Notes: generated by a model not told the origin, from the sequence alone. 64,000 nucleotides of DNA from Acanthosepion esculentum (GCA_964036315.1 OZ038496.1:20792185-20856184), one strand, 5' to 3'. Shown: positions 21,885-32,509, counted from the stretch's first letter. Translations and numbers: made by a program.

Positions 21885-23120
21885 AGTATTCATAGAGAAC
21901 CCAGTGAAAAATGACCTTTTTATATATACTAAATTTTACTCAATACATGCCTCAAAAGTCACTCAAGAATGAGAGCTAGTCAAGGTGATAATAGTGAATG
22001 AGGTGTGTGATATGAAGGAAATGAAAGTCATAGGAAATTAAAATTATGGGGATAAGAAGGAAATATGATAACTGACCTTTGACTTGAAGTGGCCAAGATT
22101 GAAGTGTTCAGAGATCATGTGGCAGTTCTTGGGAAAAAGCTGTCTGGGTGGAAATTTTCTTCTTAAATTTGGAACACTGAGGAAATGAGGATGATGTGAG
22201 TCCATGGAAGTGGCATGGTATTTTCTAGTTATAAAAGTGGAACTTAAAGAATTGAGTTCATCCAAACATTTGCCATGGAAATAGCAACAGAATAGTGACA
22301 GGCTTGCAACATTGTTTTTATATGAGGTGGTCAAATGGAAAATAGTTAATTGCACACATTAACAATTTTGAACCCTATCCAAGCTGAAAAGAGAGGATTA
22401 AGCCTCTCCAGTTCAAATAAGGCAGCAATATTCTCTTTTTGGTCTAATCTGATGCCTGTAATGAGAAACTTGCTTTCTATGGCTTGTAACAATGCTTCAT
22501 GGTTCCAGGAAATATTTTTAGATAAAAGTTCATCTCATCACAACAGTTATTGATATTCCTTTAGTTTCATATGGCAGTAGGTCAAATAGAGGGAAATAGG
22601 GGTAGGAGGAGCATACTGAACCAATCGTCCAAACAGGGAGAGCTTGCCTTGAAAATTGGCAATTAAAACGGCTGCTTTTTAGTTGTGTTTATGTATTAAC
22701 AGTTGGTGCCACTTGGAAATACATCATTACATAAGGTTTGAAGTAGGCCCAGCTTATTTTTATTTTCATTTGCAGTGTTTGATTGACATCAAATCTGCTA
22801 CTTATTTGCATAATTGGCTTCAGAAAGACATTTGTAGATTGAATTGCATACAAATTAGCAGCCTGGCTTGTTTTTAACATACCTAATTAAATTCTCCATA
22901 TTTATTGTCATCTGTACAAATTTATTATAGAAATTAGCATCTATTCACACTGATGAATCATATAACAAATTATTACTCTAAGATTTACTTAAATGATTAA
23001 ATTCTGTTTTGCTTTTCATGATAGTTTCAGACTTTAATTTTGTGCAAAAGGACAGAGAATATGGTTGAATTCTTTTTAATAAAATAGACAATGGAAAACA
23101 TGACTGGACATGAGTGTTTG
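21885..23120. other. DNA without recognised genes or repeats
   Basis: Somewhat less AT-rich than average at 22000-22650, but no domain, splice-flanked exon or repeat partner was recognised. The open frame at 22044-22355 on the minus strand is unassigned. Confidence 0.35.
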
Positions 23121-23181
23121 TGTATATATATATATATATATGTGTATGTATGTATGTATAATATATATATATATATATATA
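23121..23181. repeat. Compound (TA)n-(TG)n microsatellite
   Basis: Two TA arrays flank TGTGTATGTATG units. A (CT)n-(TA)n run lies at 23381-23427. Confidence 0.85.
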
Positions 23182-23391
23182 GGGGGAGAGAGCGAGTAAG
23201 AGTGGCCCAAATGCCATGCTGAGTTACATGAAAATTGCATCCACTTGTCAGAAATTACTTATCTACAGAAACAATATTTTTTAAAATAAGAAAATATAAT
23301 TTCTCTAAATAAATTCAATTTTATTATCAAGCCCCCTGAAATTGGTCCATGAAAGTCAGTTATCATCTAATTGTATTTCTCTCTCTCTATA

Positions 23392-23426
<35 letters not shown>

Positions 23427-23429
23427 TTT

Positions 23430-23735
23430 TAAGACATTTTTATGTTTATACATTCTTTTTATAGATACAAATATTTAAGTAAATGCTCTGTTTATAATAA
23501 ACAGTATTAAACAACATTTACCAGCCTGAATGTCCGAGAAATTTGCATAGAAAATATTTGTCCTCCAACAGGAATCGAACCTGTATCCTATACAGAACCG
23601 TCATATAGCCTGACATGCCTTAACCGATTCGGCCACAGAGGTGCGTTCGGTTAGCAAAGTCGATTTTACTGTCTTTAAACTACAATCTTCCATGATTCGC
23701 TCATGTACATTCATATCTGCTCATGGCGTATCCAA
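23430..23735 (-). mobile_element. SINE family C, copy with intact tRNA-Ser-like head
   Basis: On the minus strand the head is followed by a TATTTTCTATGCAAATTTCTC spacer, GACATTCAGGC, and a long conserved tail (TTTAATACTGTTTATTATAAACAGAGC, CATTTACTTAAATATTTGTA, AAACATAAAAATGTCTTAAAA). Two more tails follow in opposite orientation at 23815-23935 and 24060-24180. This makes an inverted arrangement that could fold into a long hairpin. Confidence 0.75.
23561..23642 (-). tRNA. tRNA-Ser-like pseudogene forming a SINE head
   Basis: The minus strand folds as a class II tRNA. The acceptor ACCTCTG/TGGAGGA has a mismatch and two G-U pairs. The D stem is GCC/GGC and the anticodon stem TGTCA/TGACG. A 14-nt variable arm follows, and the T stem is ACAGG/CCTGT around TTCGATT. 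The anticodon loop is GGCTATA; it lacks U33 and would place CUA as anticodon, so this is not a working tRNA gene. A and B boxes are present, giving an internal Pol III promoter. Confidence 0.65.
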
Positions 23736-23739
23736 ATGT

Positions 23740-24180
23740 CCAAGAAATTTTCATAAAAAATATTCGGCCTCCGACAGGAATCGAACCTGAATCCTATATG
23801 GAACTGTCACATAGCCTGACATTCAGGCCAGTAAATGTTGTTTAATACTGTTTATTATAAACAGAGCATTTACTTAAATATTTGTATCTATAAAAAGAAT
23901 ATATAAACATAAAAATATCTTAAAAATAATTGTCGGACTTTATCCATTTCATAATGTGTAACATCATTTGTTTACATTTGGATACGCCATGAGCAGATAT
24001 GAATGTATAGGATACAAGTTCGATTCCTGTTGGAGGACGAATATTTTCTATGAAAATTTCTTGGACATTCAGGCCAGTAAACGTTGTTTAATACTGTTTA
24101 TTATAAACAGAGCATTTACTTAAATATTTGTATCTATAAAAAGAATGTATAAACATAAAAATGTCTTAAAAATAATTGTC
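23740..24180 (+). mobile_element. SINE family C, further partial copies (one inverted fragment, two direct tails)
   Basis: 23740-23825 repeats the T-arm half of the head in minus orientation (AGGAATCGAACCTG) and breaks at the anticodon. 23815-23935 and 24060-24180 are two direct, nearly identical tails. Between them (23965-24060) is a + strand T arm (GGATACAAGTTCGATTCCTG) and a block, TTTGGATACGCCATGAGCAG, that is inverted relative to 23705-23745. The copies look like repeated insertion or rearrangement at one spot. Confidence 0.65.
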
Positions 24181-24199
24181 AGATTTTGTCCATTTCATA

Positions 24200-24204
<5 letters not shown>

Positions 24205-24280
<76 letters not shown>
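24205..24280. repeat. (TA)n microsatellite
   Basis: About 38 TA units, the longest TA array in the window. Confidence 0.95.
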
Positions 24281-24282
<2 letters not shown>

Positions 24283-24498
24283 ATGTCTCAAAAATGTACT
24301 CAGTCTATAAAGGATAATAAATTCAGTGTTTATTGATATGCAAACAGGATTAATGATTAAAATTAAGAAATATTAGTGATTGTTGACTTACAAAGAAGAT
24401 TTCAGTTTAAATTTAGTATCAAATGAAATTAAATGCATGTCTAAATATTCAAACTAACAATAAAGTCAAAAAAGTGAGTACATTTTTGAGAGACACAC

Positions 24499-24502
<4 letters not shown>
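24281..24502. mobile_element. MITE with Tc1-like inverted termini
   Basis: The left end AGATGTCTCAAAAATGTACTCA is matched in inverted orientation by GTGAGTACATTTTTGAGAGACAC at 24475-24497. The interior (~170 bp) is non-coding. TA repeats lie on both sides, consistent with TA target sites. Size and termini suggest a Tc1/mariner-derived MITE. Confidence 0.7.
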
Positions 24503-24533
<31 letters not shown>

Positions 24534-24654
24534 GTATATAATTCATTCATGAGTGTGTACATAATAATAATAATTTGGAAGAATAAATACACATCCTATG
24601 ATAATATTTGACCTTTGCTGCTTAATCTTTTCAAATTATCATGACTTATATTCT

Positions 24655-24800
24655 CAGTGAGAATAGATAGATTCACCTATCACCCAGCTCATAATCCTTC
24701 CATGTTTATTGAACAGGAGTAGAGATTTATTCCTGTTTCCTGTTTACAATGTGGTCTACCAGTTCCTTTCTTCCATGGCCATAATGACTTAACAGTCTTA
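24655..24800 (+). mobile_element. LINE/SINE 3' region fragment
   Basis: Shares GA.TAGATAGATTCACCTATCACC, TTATTGAACAGGAGTAGAG and TTCCTGTTTCCTGTTTA with the fragments at 13098-13380. It has no coding content. Confidence 0.5.
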
Positions 24801-25099
24801 ACTTTTTGGTGATCTGACTGATCAGTGGCTGCGACTTTTCATTTTGAGAGTACTGGGTTGGCAGTTTTCTGGATGCTCCATCCTGAATATTAGTAAGGAA
24901 TTCTTCAGTAGTGCTTAGAGATGCTGCTCTGGTCAACAGTCAGATAATATCTCGCCATTTGCAATGTCAAGTCCCACATGGTGTCCTTGCATATACTTTT
25001 GATTGGCAACCCTCAGGTCACATACTAGCCAGTTTGTATTGCCATAGATGATGGACAGTAATAATTATATAGGCCTTTTTCTACTTAAAAATTAAAATA

Positions 25100-25260
25100 A
25101 TCTTGCAACATAAATCATTATCTTCTTAATTCCTCTTCTTTTATTGTTCTCTCTCCTTAATAATGTTTTTTCTTTTTTTAATATTCTTTCACATTCTGTA
25201 ACCCTTTGCACCTTAGTGACTTTATTGTCTTGTTTAAGGTAAAATGATTCCCTGAAACTT
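25100..25260 (+). mobile_element. Jockey/CR1-like LINE 3' tail only
   Basis: Contains CATTATCTTCTTAATTCCTCTTC, TTTTATTGTTCTCTCTCCTTAATAATG, ACCTTAGTGACTTTATTGTCTTG and AAAATGATT, the 3' untranslated part of the LINE seen complete at 30600-30710. Confidence 0.65.
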
Positions 25261-25394
25261 GTAAGTTTACTTCCTGGCTCAGCCAGTGAAGAAATTGGCT
25301 CAATGGAAAGGCAGATTGACATCATAAGGAAGAACTGACAGTTATGAGTTCTGAAATTCCTAAGAATGGTGTCTGGATATGACAGGTAATGGAA

Positions 25395-25530
25395 TGAGAA
25401 TAACATACACCTATGAATGAAATAAAGGGTTTGGTTCCACATTCCAGAAGGTTACCAAATGTGCACAGACATGTGAGGGAAGCTGGAAGGTACTGCAATT
25501 ATGATAAAGATAATAAAAATATGAATCTAT
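25395..25530 (+). mobile_element. SINE family F body fragment
   Basis: GGAATGAGAATAACATACACCTATGAATGAAATAAAGGGTTTGGTTC and GGTTACCAAATG match the body of the family F copies at 42604-43000, 52445-52860 and 56285-57040. Confidence 0.55.
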
Positions 25531-25599
25531 GTACAGTTGCAATAAAATCTCATCTCCAAAATTCAGGTGAAATTTTTTTCAATTTATTTTTAAACATAC

Positions 25600-26150
25600 T
25601 TATAACTCTACCATTCACACATGCTTAGAATATTGCTGCCACATATGGTCCAGTACCCCTACTATTTACTTTGAGCTCCTTGATAAGATTCAAAGAAGAA
25701 TCAGCAATATTATTGGTCCTGATCTAGCAGCTTAGCTTCAATCACTTTCCATCACCATAAGGTTGCATTTCTGTACCTTTTCCATAAATACTTTTATGGT
25801 AATTGTTCAGATGAGCTCTTTGCTATGGTACCTAGACTTTTTAAATTTAAATGCAGTACTAGACTGGTGTCGAGATCTCATCAATTTACAGTTGAGCTGG
25901 CTAGATGTAGCCGTAAATTCTATGCTAACAGTTTCTTTTCTTGCTTGTGGAACTTCCTTCTGGCTCCATGCTTTCCAGCCTACTTTAATCTACCAAAATT
26001 TAAATGAAGTGTCAATCACTATCTACTGTCCTACTGATTACTCTTTTCTCTTTCTGCTCATTATTAATGTTTCTGTTCCTAATTCTTCCACACCCGTTGT
26101 GTTTTAGTGTCTTTACTGCCTTGCATGGGGTGATACTGATTTTTTTTAAA
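25600..26150 (+). pseudogene. Jockey/CR1-like LINE 3' fragment
   Basis: Across frames it encodes LEYCCHIWSSTPTIYFELLDKIQRRISNIIGPDL, then LQSLSITIRL, and the FHINTFMVIVQMSSL shadow of the YKYF..NCSDEL block. Non-LTR ORF2 C-termini of this kind read 'LEYC..IW.gap......LD.IQ+R...+IG'. The tail CTTTACTGCCTTGCATGGGGTGA..TGATTTTTTTTAAAAA ends the element. It is frameshifted and not functional. Confidence 0.75.
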
Positions 26151-26154
26151 AAAG

Positions 26155-26635
26155 AAGGTATATTTTAAGCTTTTTGATCAATGTTTCATTCTTTTACTGA
26201 TTTTCTTTCTTATTAAATTTAATTTTCATGTTAAAAAATGTTAAAACTCAAAAGAGCACGGTGCTAAATTGCTTAGATTTTATTTATGCCTCTCAGGAAA
26301 TTTATATTTTTATCTTTATTTACTGACTTAGGATTTAAAAAATTTCAAACATGACTTTTTCCAAATGTAACAAATTCATTGTTTTCTCTTACTTCACCTT
26401 CTCTTCATAAAAGGAGATTGAGGTTTCTGTCTCTGCAAGAATTTCTCAAGCTGTAACTTGAACATGGTGAAAAATGAAACCTTAATTGGGGATTAATCAA
26501 AATTATGAAACTAGATTTGAAAGGTGTAAAAATTATTGAGCTAAGAGTTTAAATTAGTGAAATATTGAGCTGAGATTTCAAATTATAAAACTAGTGAGGT
26601 AAAATTTAGCACTTGGAATTTAACTGAGGTAGCAG
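26155..26635. other. AT-rich DNA without recognisable features
   Basis: No repeat partner or coding signal was recognised. Confidence 0.4.
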
Positions 26636-26639
26636 ATGA

Positions 26640-27245
26640 AGTGATCTCATCACACATAAAGAAGAAGCTTGAAACAACAGTGATGTGCTTCTCCAAAAGA
26701 ATACTGAGGATACTATGGACTGTGCATGTGAGCAATGTGGAAGTTTTAAGGAAAATGGCAACAAAAAGGATACTTATACTTAGAATCAGAAATTTAAGAG
26801 TTTAAATTTTTTGACACGTAAAGAGGAAACAGGATTTGGAGAATTTGACTCTCACAGAACATATTGTCAACAAGAGAGGTAGAGAAAACAGCAAGCAACC
26901 TACATAACAAGCCTTTTTTTTAACTAAATGATCTCCCAACACAAGGCCCAAGAGTTACTCAAGGTAGAGTGTTACTTAGCAATGTTGTTTTATGGATGTA
27001 AGTAAATGCAGATTGTGAGAATTAAGATAGATAACAGTTGACTCTAAGCTTCAATGGTTTAAAATTATAGTGGTCAAGGAAGCATCCTCTTGGGAGTCTT
27101 TTCCACAAAGGCTTGTGTAAATTGATGGCAGAACAGGGAGTAGGAGGGATAGTAAAAAGATGAACATCACTAAGAGCTACAAAGGATAGGAAGCTGTGGA
27201 GAGCCATGATCGTTCATGTCATGGTGGAACATAGCACATAAAAGA
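26640..27245 (+). pseudogene. RTE-like LINE 3' fragment with a nested insertion
   Basis: The LINE blocks AAGAAGAAGCTTGAAACAACAGTGATGTG, GGACTGTGCATGTGAGCAATG, TTAAGGAAAATGGCAACAAAAAGGATACTTATAC and AGAACATATTG...AAGAGAGG are interrupted near 26913. They resume near 27107 with GCTTGTGTAAATTGATGGCAGAACAGGG, ending at ...AGCTGTGGAGAGCCATGATCG and GGAACATAGCACATAAAAGAA. It is heavily mutated. Confidence 0.7.
26913..27107 (-). mobile_element. Insertion nested in the LINE fragment
   Basis: A ~195-bp segment begins with a T run (poly-A on the minus strand). It contains ACAAGGCCCAAGAGTTACTCAAGGTAGAGTG, a phrase that recurs at 35118-35150 inside another LINE copy. It looks like a short retroposon 3' end inserted on the minus strand. 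Confidence 0.5.
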
Positions 27246-27249
27246 ATAT

Positions 27250-27835
27250 TTATATATCATGAGTATCTTAGATTTTATAGATAAAAAATGCAAGATATAC
27301 CACTTGGAAACTGCTTCATTTGTATTAGTCTCATAAGATCAAAGATTCTGAAAATAACTCAACAGAATTTATTCAGGCATGCTTAGATTCTAGGCACAAA
27401 GACAGAGTTTGTTGAAGTGAAATGATGAACCTCTATTTTTGTGTGTAAGGCTCCACCTGTCTTCAATACTGGAGGCAGCTGAGGTGAAATATAGTATCCT
27501 CCCAAATATCTTTATTTTCTAAAGCTCAGTGAATAAAGAATCAAAAGTATTGGACTTTAGAGTGGAGCAGAATTAAAGAAGAGTACAAAATTCAAGATGG
27601 ATGAATTGTCCAATCATTAGATTTTGAATTATGATTATAAATATGGCTGACTGATTAATCAATTTCCTTAAAATGCAGTGCTAGACAGATTTTTAAAAAT
27701 AGTATTTTAGTGCCTTTATTCATTTATCCAAAGAAATTGATGATTAGCTTATTGTTCTTCTAATCTATTTTTGAGTGCTCAACAAACATTACCTTACACC
27801 AAAGTGGGCTTCACTCAGTAAATATGACTATTTTT
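27250..27835. other. DNA without recognised features
   Basis: No coding signature, transposon terminus or repeat partner was recognised. Confidence 0.4.
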
Positions 27836-27836
27836 G

Positions 27837-28160
27837 TGGGTGTGTGACCAAGGGGTTAGAACATTAGCATTCTGACTGTGAGAGCTGGGTTTTAATCTCA
27901 CCATGGACAATATGTCAGGGAGGTCACATTTTGAAAATATCAGCCTGGGAGATGATTCAAGCATACATCACCATTGGGAAGTGATTGAAAACCATACCAC
28001 AGGTTAATTCAAGCCTTGTGAGTAAAATTGGGTTGACACAACTGTTTAGAAACTGTTGATGGTTGTGACAGGGGATTTGAATATACTGGCCCTTATCAAG
28101 TGCCAGATTATGTTCTCTCTCCCAGAAAGTGTAACTAAGGTTCACTCAGCATAGTTTCAG
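27837..28160 (+). mobile_element. SINE family B, near full-length copy
   Basis: The tRNA-like head carries GTGACCAAGGGGTTAGAAC (A box region), CATTCTGACTGTGAGA and GGGTTTTAATCTCACC (B box region). The tail carries TGCCAGATTATGTTCTCTCTCCCAGAAAGTGTAACTAAGG. Head-only and tail-only copies occur at 28930-29044, 44520-44690 and 58620-58980. Confidence 0.7.
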
Positions 28161-28420
28161 TATAAACAACAGGTTTGTTCTGTGGGTGTTGAAGAAACAC
28201 AAATGTGCCTGAGCAGGCATCGACAACAGGGATTACCTAACTACCTTAGCAGATAAATGTATTCAGAAATGTGAAGCCAACCATACATGTGTCTTTTTAT
28301 CCAAGACTTTATGGAATTTTGAATTTTTGTTAACTAAAGCTTCACTGTTTTTCCTGTCAAATGCTTTAATTTTTCAAAATCCATTCTATACCAGAGATGC
28401 TGACAAGGACAGTCATAAGA

Positions 28421-28785
28421 AGTCAGTTATGTGCCATGCGTGATACACGCTATTAGGCAATCACGTATCTTTCGATACATGACTGACGAGGTAGATTTTT
28501 TCCTGCAGTAGGTTGCCATTTCTTTCTGCAGTAGACTAGTTGACATCCAAGGCTATAGAACCTGGTCTGTCCTGCTATTTACTCTCTCTATATATATTCA
28601 TGAATTTATTTCTGTACACTATGCAAACACATATTTTCTTCCTGCAGTAAGTTGCCATTTCTTTCTGCGGTAGACCAGTTGCCATCCAACGCTATAGAAC
28701 CTGGTCTGTCCTGCTATTTACCCATAGCTGGGAGGAGAGAAATAGGATGCATACCTTTCCCAAGGGTATTAGCACATAAGTCATA
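28421..28785 (-). mobile_element. SINE family A copy with internal tandem duplication
   Basis: Read on the minus strand, the body AAATAGCAGGACAGACCAGGTTC ... CAACTTACTGCAGGAA is followed by a linker (ATATGTGTTTGCATAGTGTACAG, AAATAAATTCATGAATATATA, GAGAGAG). The body then repeats and continues into the normal palindromic tail ending ATAACTGACT. The tRNA head is missing. Confidence 0.75.
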
Positions 28786-28929
28786 AGAAACATATCTATA
28801 AATACAAGTACTAGCAGAATTACCAATGGCTTTTGGACAGTTTCTTCCACCCAGTTTCATCCACAATACTTGGGTCATCATGTTATGGTTTTCAGGCACT
28901 TCCCAATGATGTCACACCCTGGGATCATC

Positions 28930-29044
28930 TCCCTGGGTTACTATTATCAAGAAATCATTTCTTGATGATTGACCATGGTGAGATTTGAACCTGGGTCTCA
29001 TTGTCAGAACGCTAACATTCTAACCACTTAGCCACGTGCCCACT
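28930..29044 (-). mobile_element. SINE family B head
   Basis: The minus strand reads GGGCACGTGGCTAAGTGGTTAGAATG (A box), GCGTTCTGACAATGAGACCC and AGGTTCAAATCTCACCATGG (B box). This is the best preserved head of the family. The tail is absent. Confidence 0.7.
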
Positions 29045-29783
29045 CTGTATATTAAGAAATGACTAACAATTGACGGACACTTGAATGCAAACATGCCAAT
29101 TTTCAATTCTTGTCTGATGAATTATACAAAGGCAATCAATTGTTTCCCAATAATTGATTTCATCAGTCTTCAGTTCCTTCAAGGAAGGAAGTGGTAGCTT
29201 ATTCAAGTGCTTTGGAAAAAAGCCCAGGAAAACAAAGGTGAAATAGAAGGTGGCATAATAATATAAAGGTGTTAATAATGAAGGAGGCTATGAACGGATT
29301 ATTTTATCTCTGTTTTGGTAAAAATCTCTTTATGTATTTGTTCATTAGTTTGAATTAACCTCACTGGGGAAAGAATAAATAATTTAAAAAAAAAAAATAA
29401 TGAGTAAAGAATCATAAAAAATATTTATGTAAGAGCCTATCAAGCACTTCCTGTCTCCATGAAGATTATTCTTTGGATTGTTTATGGTTGCAAATTGAAA
29501 TCTCCATTTTGTAAAGTACCTATTTTCTGTGTTTAATGATCTATGCATTAATAAACTTATTCCTATTTACCTACCCTACCTTTGTATCTACAGCATACAT
29601 AGTCCCCCAGAATGCATTGACTCTACCAGGTTACCTTACTATCTTTTTTTTAAATGCCTTGTAAAAATAGTGGGCAGAGTGCACCATTGCGATGGGATGA
29701 GGTTGAGAACTTACAAAATAAATGAATTCAACACATGGAGAATATATATATATATATATATATATTATAAAGAATAACATTTA

Positions 29784-30168
29784 CACTATTTACATTATTT
29801 GGACTGCTGTCCTCATCTTCATTGTCACATTCCCAATGTTTCAGTCATTGTACACTCCAGCCTTCTTCAGGTGATATCTATTTGAATATTAAATTGAACC
29901 CAGAATAGTCAATCTGTATGTTTATTTCCTGAAATGAGCTAACCTATAACATTCACATTCCTGGGTCATTCAGTAAAGTCAGCAAAAATCTGCTCCATAC
30001 AGTCTACCCCCATAGATTAAATAAAGGGTTCTGTTCAGAAATACCTTTAGGTTACCTAGATCAATATACACGTTTGGAAGGCCAGACAACACAATAGCTG
30101 GGATGTTGTGATAACCACAACAAAGATGAGGATAGTAGTCTGAATATAAATAGTGTAAATTCTGACAG
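29784..30168 (+). mobile_element. SINE family F copy with inverted extra terminus
   Basis: The + strand carries CCCATAGATTAAATAAAGGGTTCTGTTCAGAA and ends AACAAAGATGAGGATAGTAGTC..AATATAAATAGTGTAAA. At the left (29784-29885) an inverted copy of the 3' end is present, including the minus-strand CTGAAGAAGGC...CTGAAACATT core. The inverted-terminus arrangement is the same as at 42604-43000. Confidence 0.6.
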
Positions 30169-30184
30169 AATATTTCTTTTTACG

Positions 30185-30710
30185 TTTTGTTTCTACAAGG
30201 GCGTGATGAAAAGTTTATAGCTCCTGCTATATATTGTGAGATTTTTGATAAAATCCAAAGAAGAATCAGCAATGTTATTGGTTCTGACCTGGTATCCAAG
30301 CTTCAGTCACTTTCTAACTGCTGTAAGGCTGCTTCCCTGTGCCTTTTCTATAAATACTTTCATGATAATTGTTCAGATGAGCTCCTTGTTATTGTTCCTA
30401 GACTTTATGAATTTAAGCACAGTACTAGATTGGCAGCAAGGTCCCATCATTTTCAGGTTGAAATGGCTAGATGTAACTATAAGTTCTATGGTAACAGTTT
30501 CTTCTCTCACACTTCCCACTTGTGGAACTATCTTCCAACTCCATGCATTCCAGTTAACTTTGATCTTCAAAAATTTAAATGCAATGTCAATCATTATCTA
30601 CTGTCTTCCTGATTATTCTTCTGTTGTTCTCACTCCTTAGTAATGCTTCTGTTTTCTAATTCTTTCACACCCAGTAACCCTTTGCTTGGGGTAAATTTTT
30701 ATTAAAAAGC
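30185..30710 (+). pseudogene. Jockey/CR1-like LINE ORF2 C-terminus, best copy
   Basis: The frame from 30187 to the stop near 30612 is open for 141 codons. It encodes IFDKIQRRISNVIGSDLVSK, LQSLSNCCKAASLCLFYKYF, NCSDELLVIVPRLYEFKHST, RSHHFQVEMARCNYKFYGNS and LWNYLPTPCIPVNFDLQKFK, ending NVNHYLLSS. This is the region after the reverse transcriptase in jockey/CR1-type LINEs (FF.R....WN.LP). The RT catalytic core and endonuclease are missing: the copy is a typical 5'-truncated insertion. The 3' untranslated region runs to about 30710 (TTTCACACCCAGTAACCC, TTGCTTGGGGTAAA). The terminal poly-A-like part is short. Confidence 0.8.
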
Positions 30711-30714
30711 TAAA

Positions 30715-31590
30715 AAGAAGAACAGAAAAAAACAAGTATTTCCAGAAATTATCAACCCTGTAAGCATAAATCTTATAATATTTGTAAGCATATCCAGCTC
30801 TTTCTGTCAGTCTTCGCAATATACCACTATTTTCAATGTCTTGACTGTGGTCAAGACAGCTGATAATGAGATAGGGAAGGTGGAAGTTATACTTTTCCCA
30901 GTGGCCTCAACACAAAGGTGACACCAGAAACCACACCCAGAATTCAAATTCTGTTTATGTGTTGCTACCTACTGCACCGAGTTGTGCCTTTGAAGGATTC
31001 CAGTACAATGCTCGGTTGATATTTCCATCAGCTTTTCTTTTTAGAATCTTTGTTGATAACACTATCTTATCATTACCTTGCTGGATTTCAAAGACAAAGC
31101 CATTTTAATTTCCTGTTCTTTGTGATTGCCCATCTTTGGATTGAAAAATGGTCCTTTTTATCTGAGAACTGCTGAATTGTTCTTCTCTTGGAATCATTGG
31201 AAGAGTTTTTCTCTGAATCTTTTTGTAATCTGTTGGCATGTAGTCATAGCTTGCCTTTGTCAACTGAGGAATTAATATTCTCTTAGAGAAAGAATTGGAT
31301 CATCTCATTTACTTACTGTTTGAGCAGAAAACAATTATTTCTTCTTCTCAGCCCTAAGTTTCTTTTTTTTTTTATTCCTTTGCATGTTGAGTCCATTGCT
31401 TTGTCATGACTACATACTTCCTCAAACATGCACACACATTTTGTTTTTTTCCTCCTTTTCTCTCTCTCATAAAGGAACATACGCATTTTTTCTCTCAATT
31501 TTCATACCTTTCACTCCCTCAGACATAAAACAAGGTTAAAAAAATGAAAAACAGCAGTACATTTGTTTCACTTCTCCTCATTTGTATAAG
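30715..31590. other. DNA with a possible tRNA-like relic on the minus strand
   Basis: Minus strand about 30995-30850 reads GGTGCAGTAGGTAGCAACAC and later TTTGAATTCTGGGTG. This vaguely resembles A and B boxes of a decayed SINE. Otherwise nothing was recognised; 31320-31500 is pyrimidine-rich. Confidence 0.3.
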
Positions 31591-31860
31591 TGACAAAGCT
31601 GAATGACATATTGCTCTTCTTCTGCATACTATTTCCCTTCAGGACATGAGTGATCATAGCTCTCCACAACTTCCTATCTTTCAGCAATGTTTATGTTTTT
31701 TAAATTATTCTTTCTACTCTGTTCTTCCATCCATTTGTACAATCTATAGGCAGGCTACTTTTTGTTCCCCTCTGTCCTTCACTATGTCCTATGAGTGTTG
31801 AATTTTTCAAGCCCTCTTTCTTCATCCCATTTTTTTTTAACACAACTTTATCAAAAACAT
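31590..31860 (-). pseudogene. RTE-like LINE 3' fragment
   Basis: The plus strand shows the reverse complement of the family end: CTTCAGGACATGAGTGATCATAGCTCTCCACAACTTCCTATC, then GTTCTTCCATCCATTTGTAC and CCTCTGTCC. It is short and mutated. Confidence 0.65.
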
Positions 31861-31889
31861 ATGTAATAATTTAGACTGCATATAGATTA

Positions 31890-32065
31890 ATGTTTTGAGG
31901 ATGTGGAAAAGATAAAAGAGGCTGTGACAAGGACTCTGGACACCTTTATTTTGGAGAGCTATGACGGAACCTTCAAGAAGTGGTTGGAGTGCTACAACAA
32001 GAGCATACAAATTGTGGGGAGTCCTACTTTGAAGAAGCTTAGAGTTTTACATTGTTTTGAAATAA
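31890..32065 (+). pseudogene. Mariner-type transposase C-terminal fragment
   Basis: Encodes VEKIKEAVTRTLDTFILESY followed by FKKWLECYNKSIQIVGS. The pattern (I..+K..V...L..I......F..W..+..KCI...G) is the C-terminal helix region of mariner/SETMAR-like transposases, after the catalytic core. The catalytic aspartates are not included. The next Tc1-type fragment begins within a few tens of bases, with a different family signature. Confidence 0.5.
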
Positions 32066-32079
32066 ATACATGTCTCTCA

Positions 32080-32505
32080 AAAAAAATTCTCAAGACTACT
32101 GGTGTGTACTTTGTACACAGATTCCGTCACAGACCATTTGTGTTCCTTTATGCTCCACTATATTTCCTGCTGTTGATGGTTTATTCTAACAAGATAATGC
32201 AGCCTTACCCTCATCATTGGTGGGTAACACAAAACTGGTTCCGGAAACATTTAGCTGATTTTCATTGGCCACTGCACTCACCGGATTTAAACCCATTTAG
32301 TAAATATAGGGCATGTTGCAGCTCTCACTAAATTCCCTGCAGCTACACCCAACAAATGCAATTCAATTATAGACAGGCCAGGAATGTGCCTGGATAGATA
32401 TAGCTGCACAACACCTCATTGACTCCATGTCATATTGTAGAGCTGTTGTTGTTCAGGCAAAAGGGGGAACTATATATTATTAGGTAGCTGTTTCTAATTT
32501 TTTTG
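32080..32505 (+). pseudogene. Tc1-type transposase C-terminal fragment
   Basis: Includes NKIMQPYPHHWWVTQNWFRK (equivalent to QDNA.PH.....W) then FHWPLHSPDLNPF, the hallmark SPDLNP of Tc1-like DDE transposases. After frame breaks it gives DSMSYCRAVVVQAKGG, the usual Tc1 end (M..R...V....GG.T.Y). The following TGTTTCTAATTTTTTTGCCAC may be a terminal repeat remnant. Stops and frameshifts make it non-functional. Confidence 0.65.
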
Positions 32506-32509
32506 CCAC

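Noticed and set aside
23561..23642. A functional tRNA gene
   Set aside because: The anticodon loop lacks U33 and would give CUA; the acceptor stem has a mismatch, and the sequence continues into a SINE tail found in several copies.
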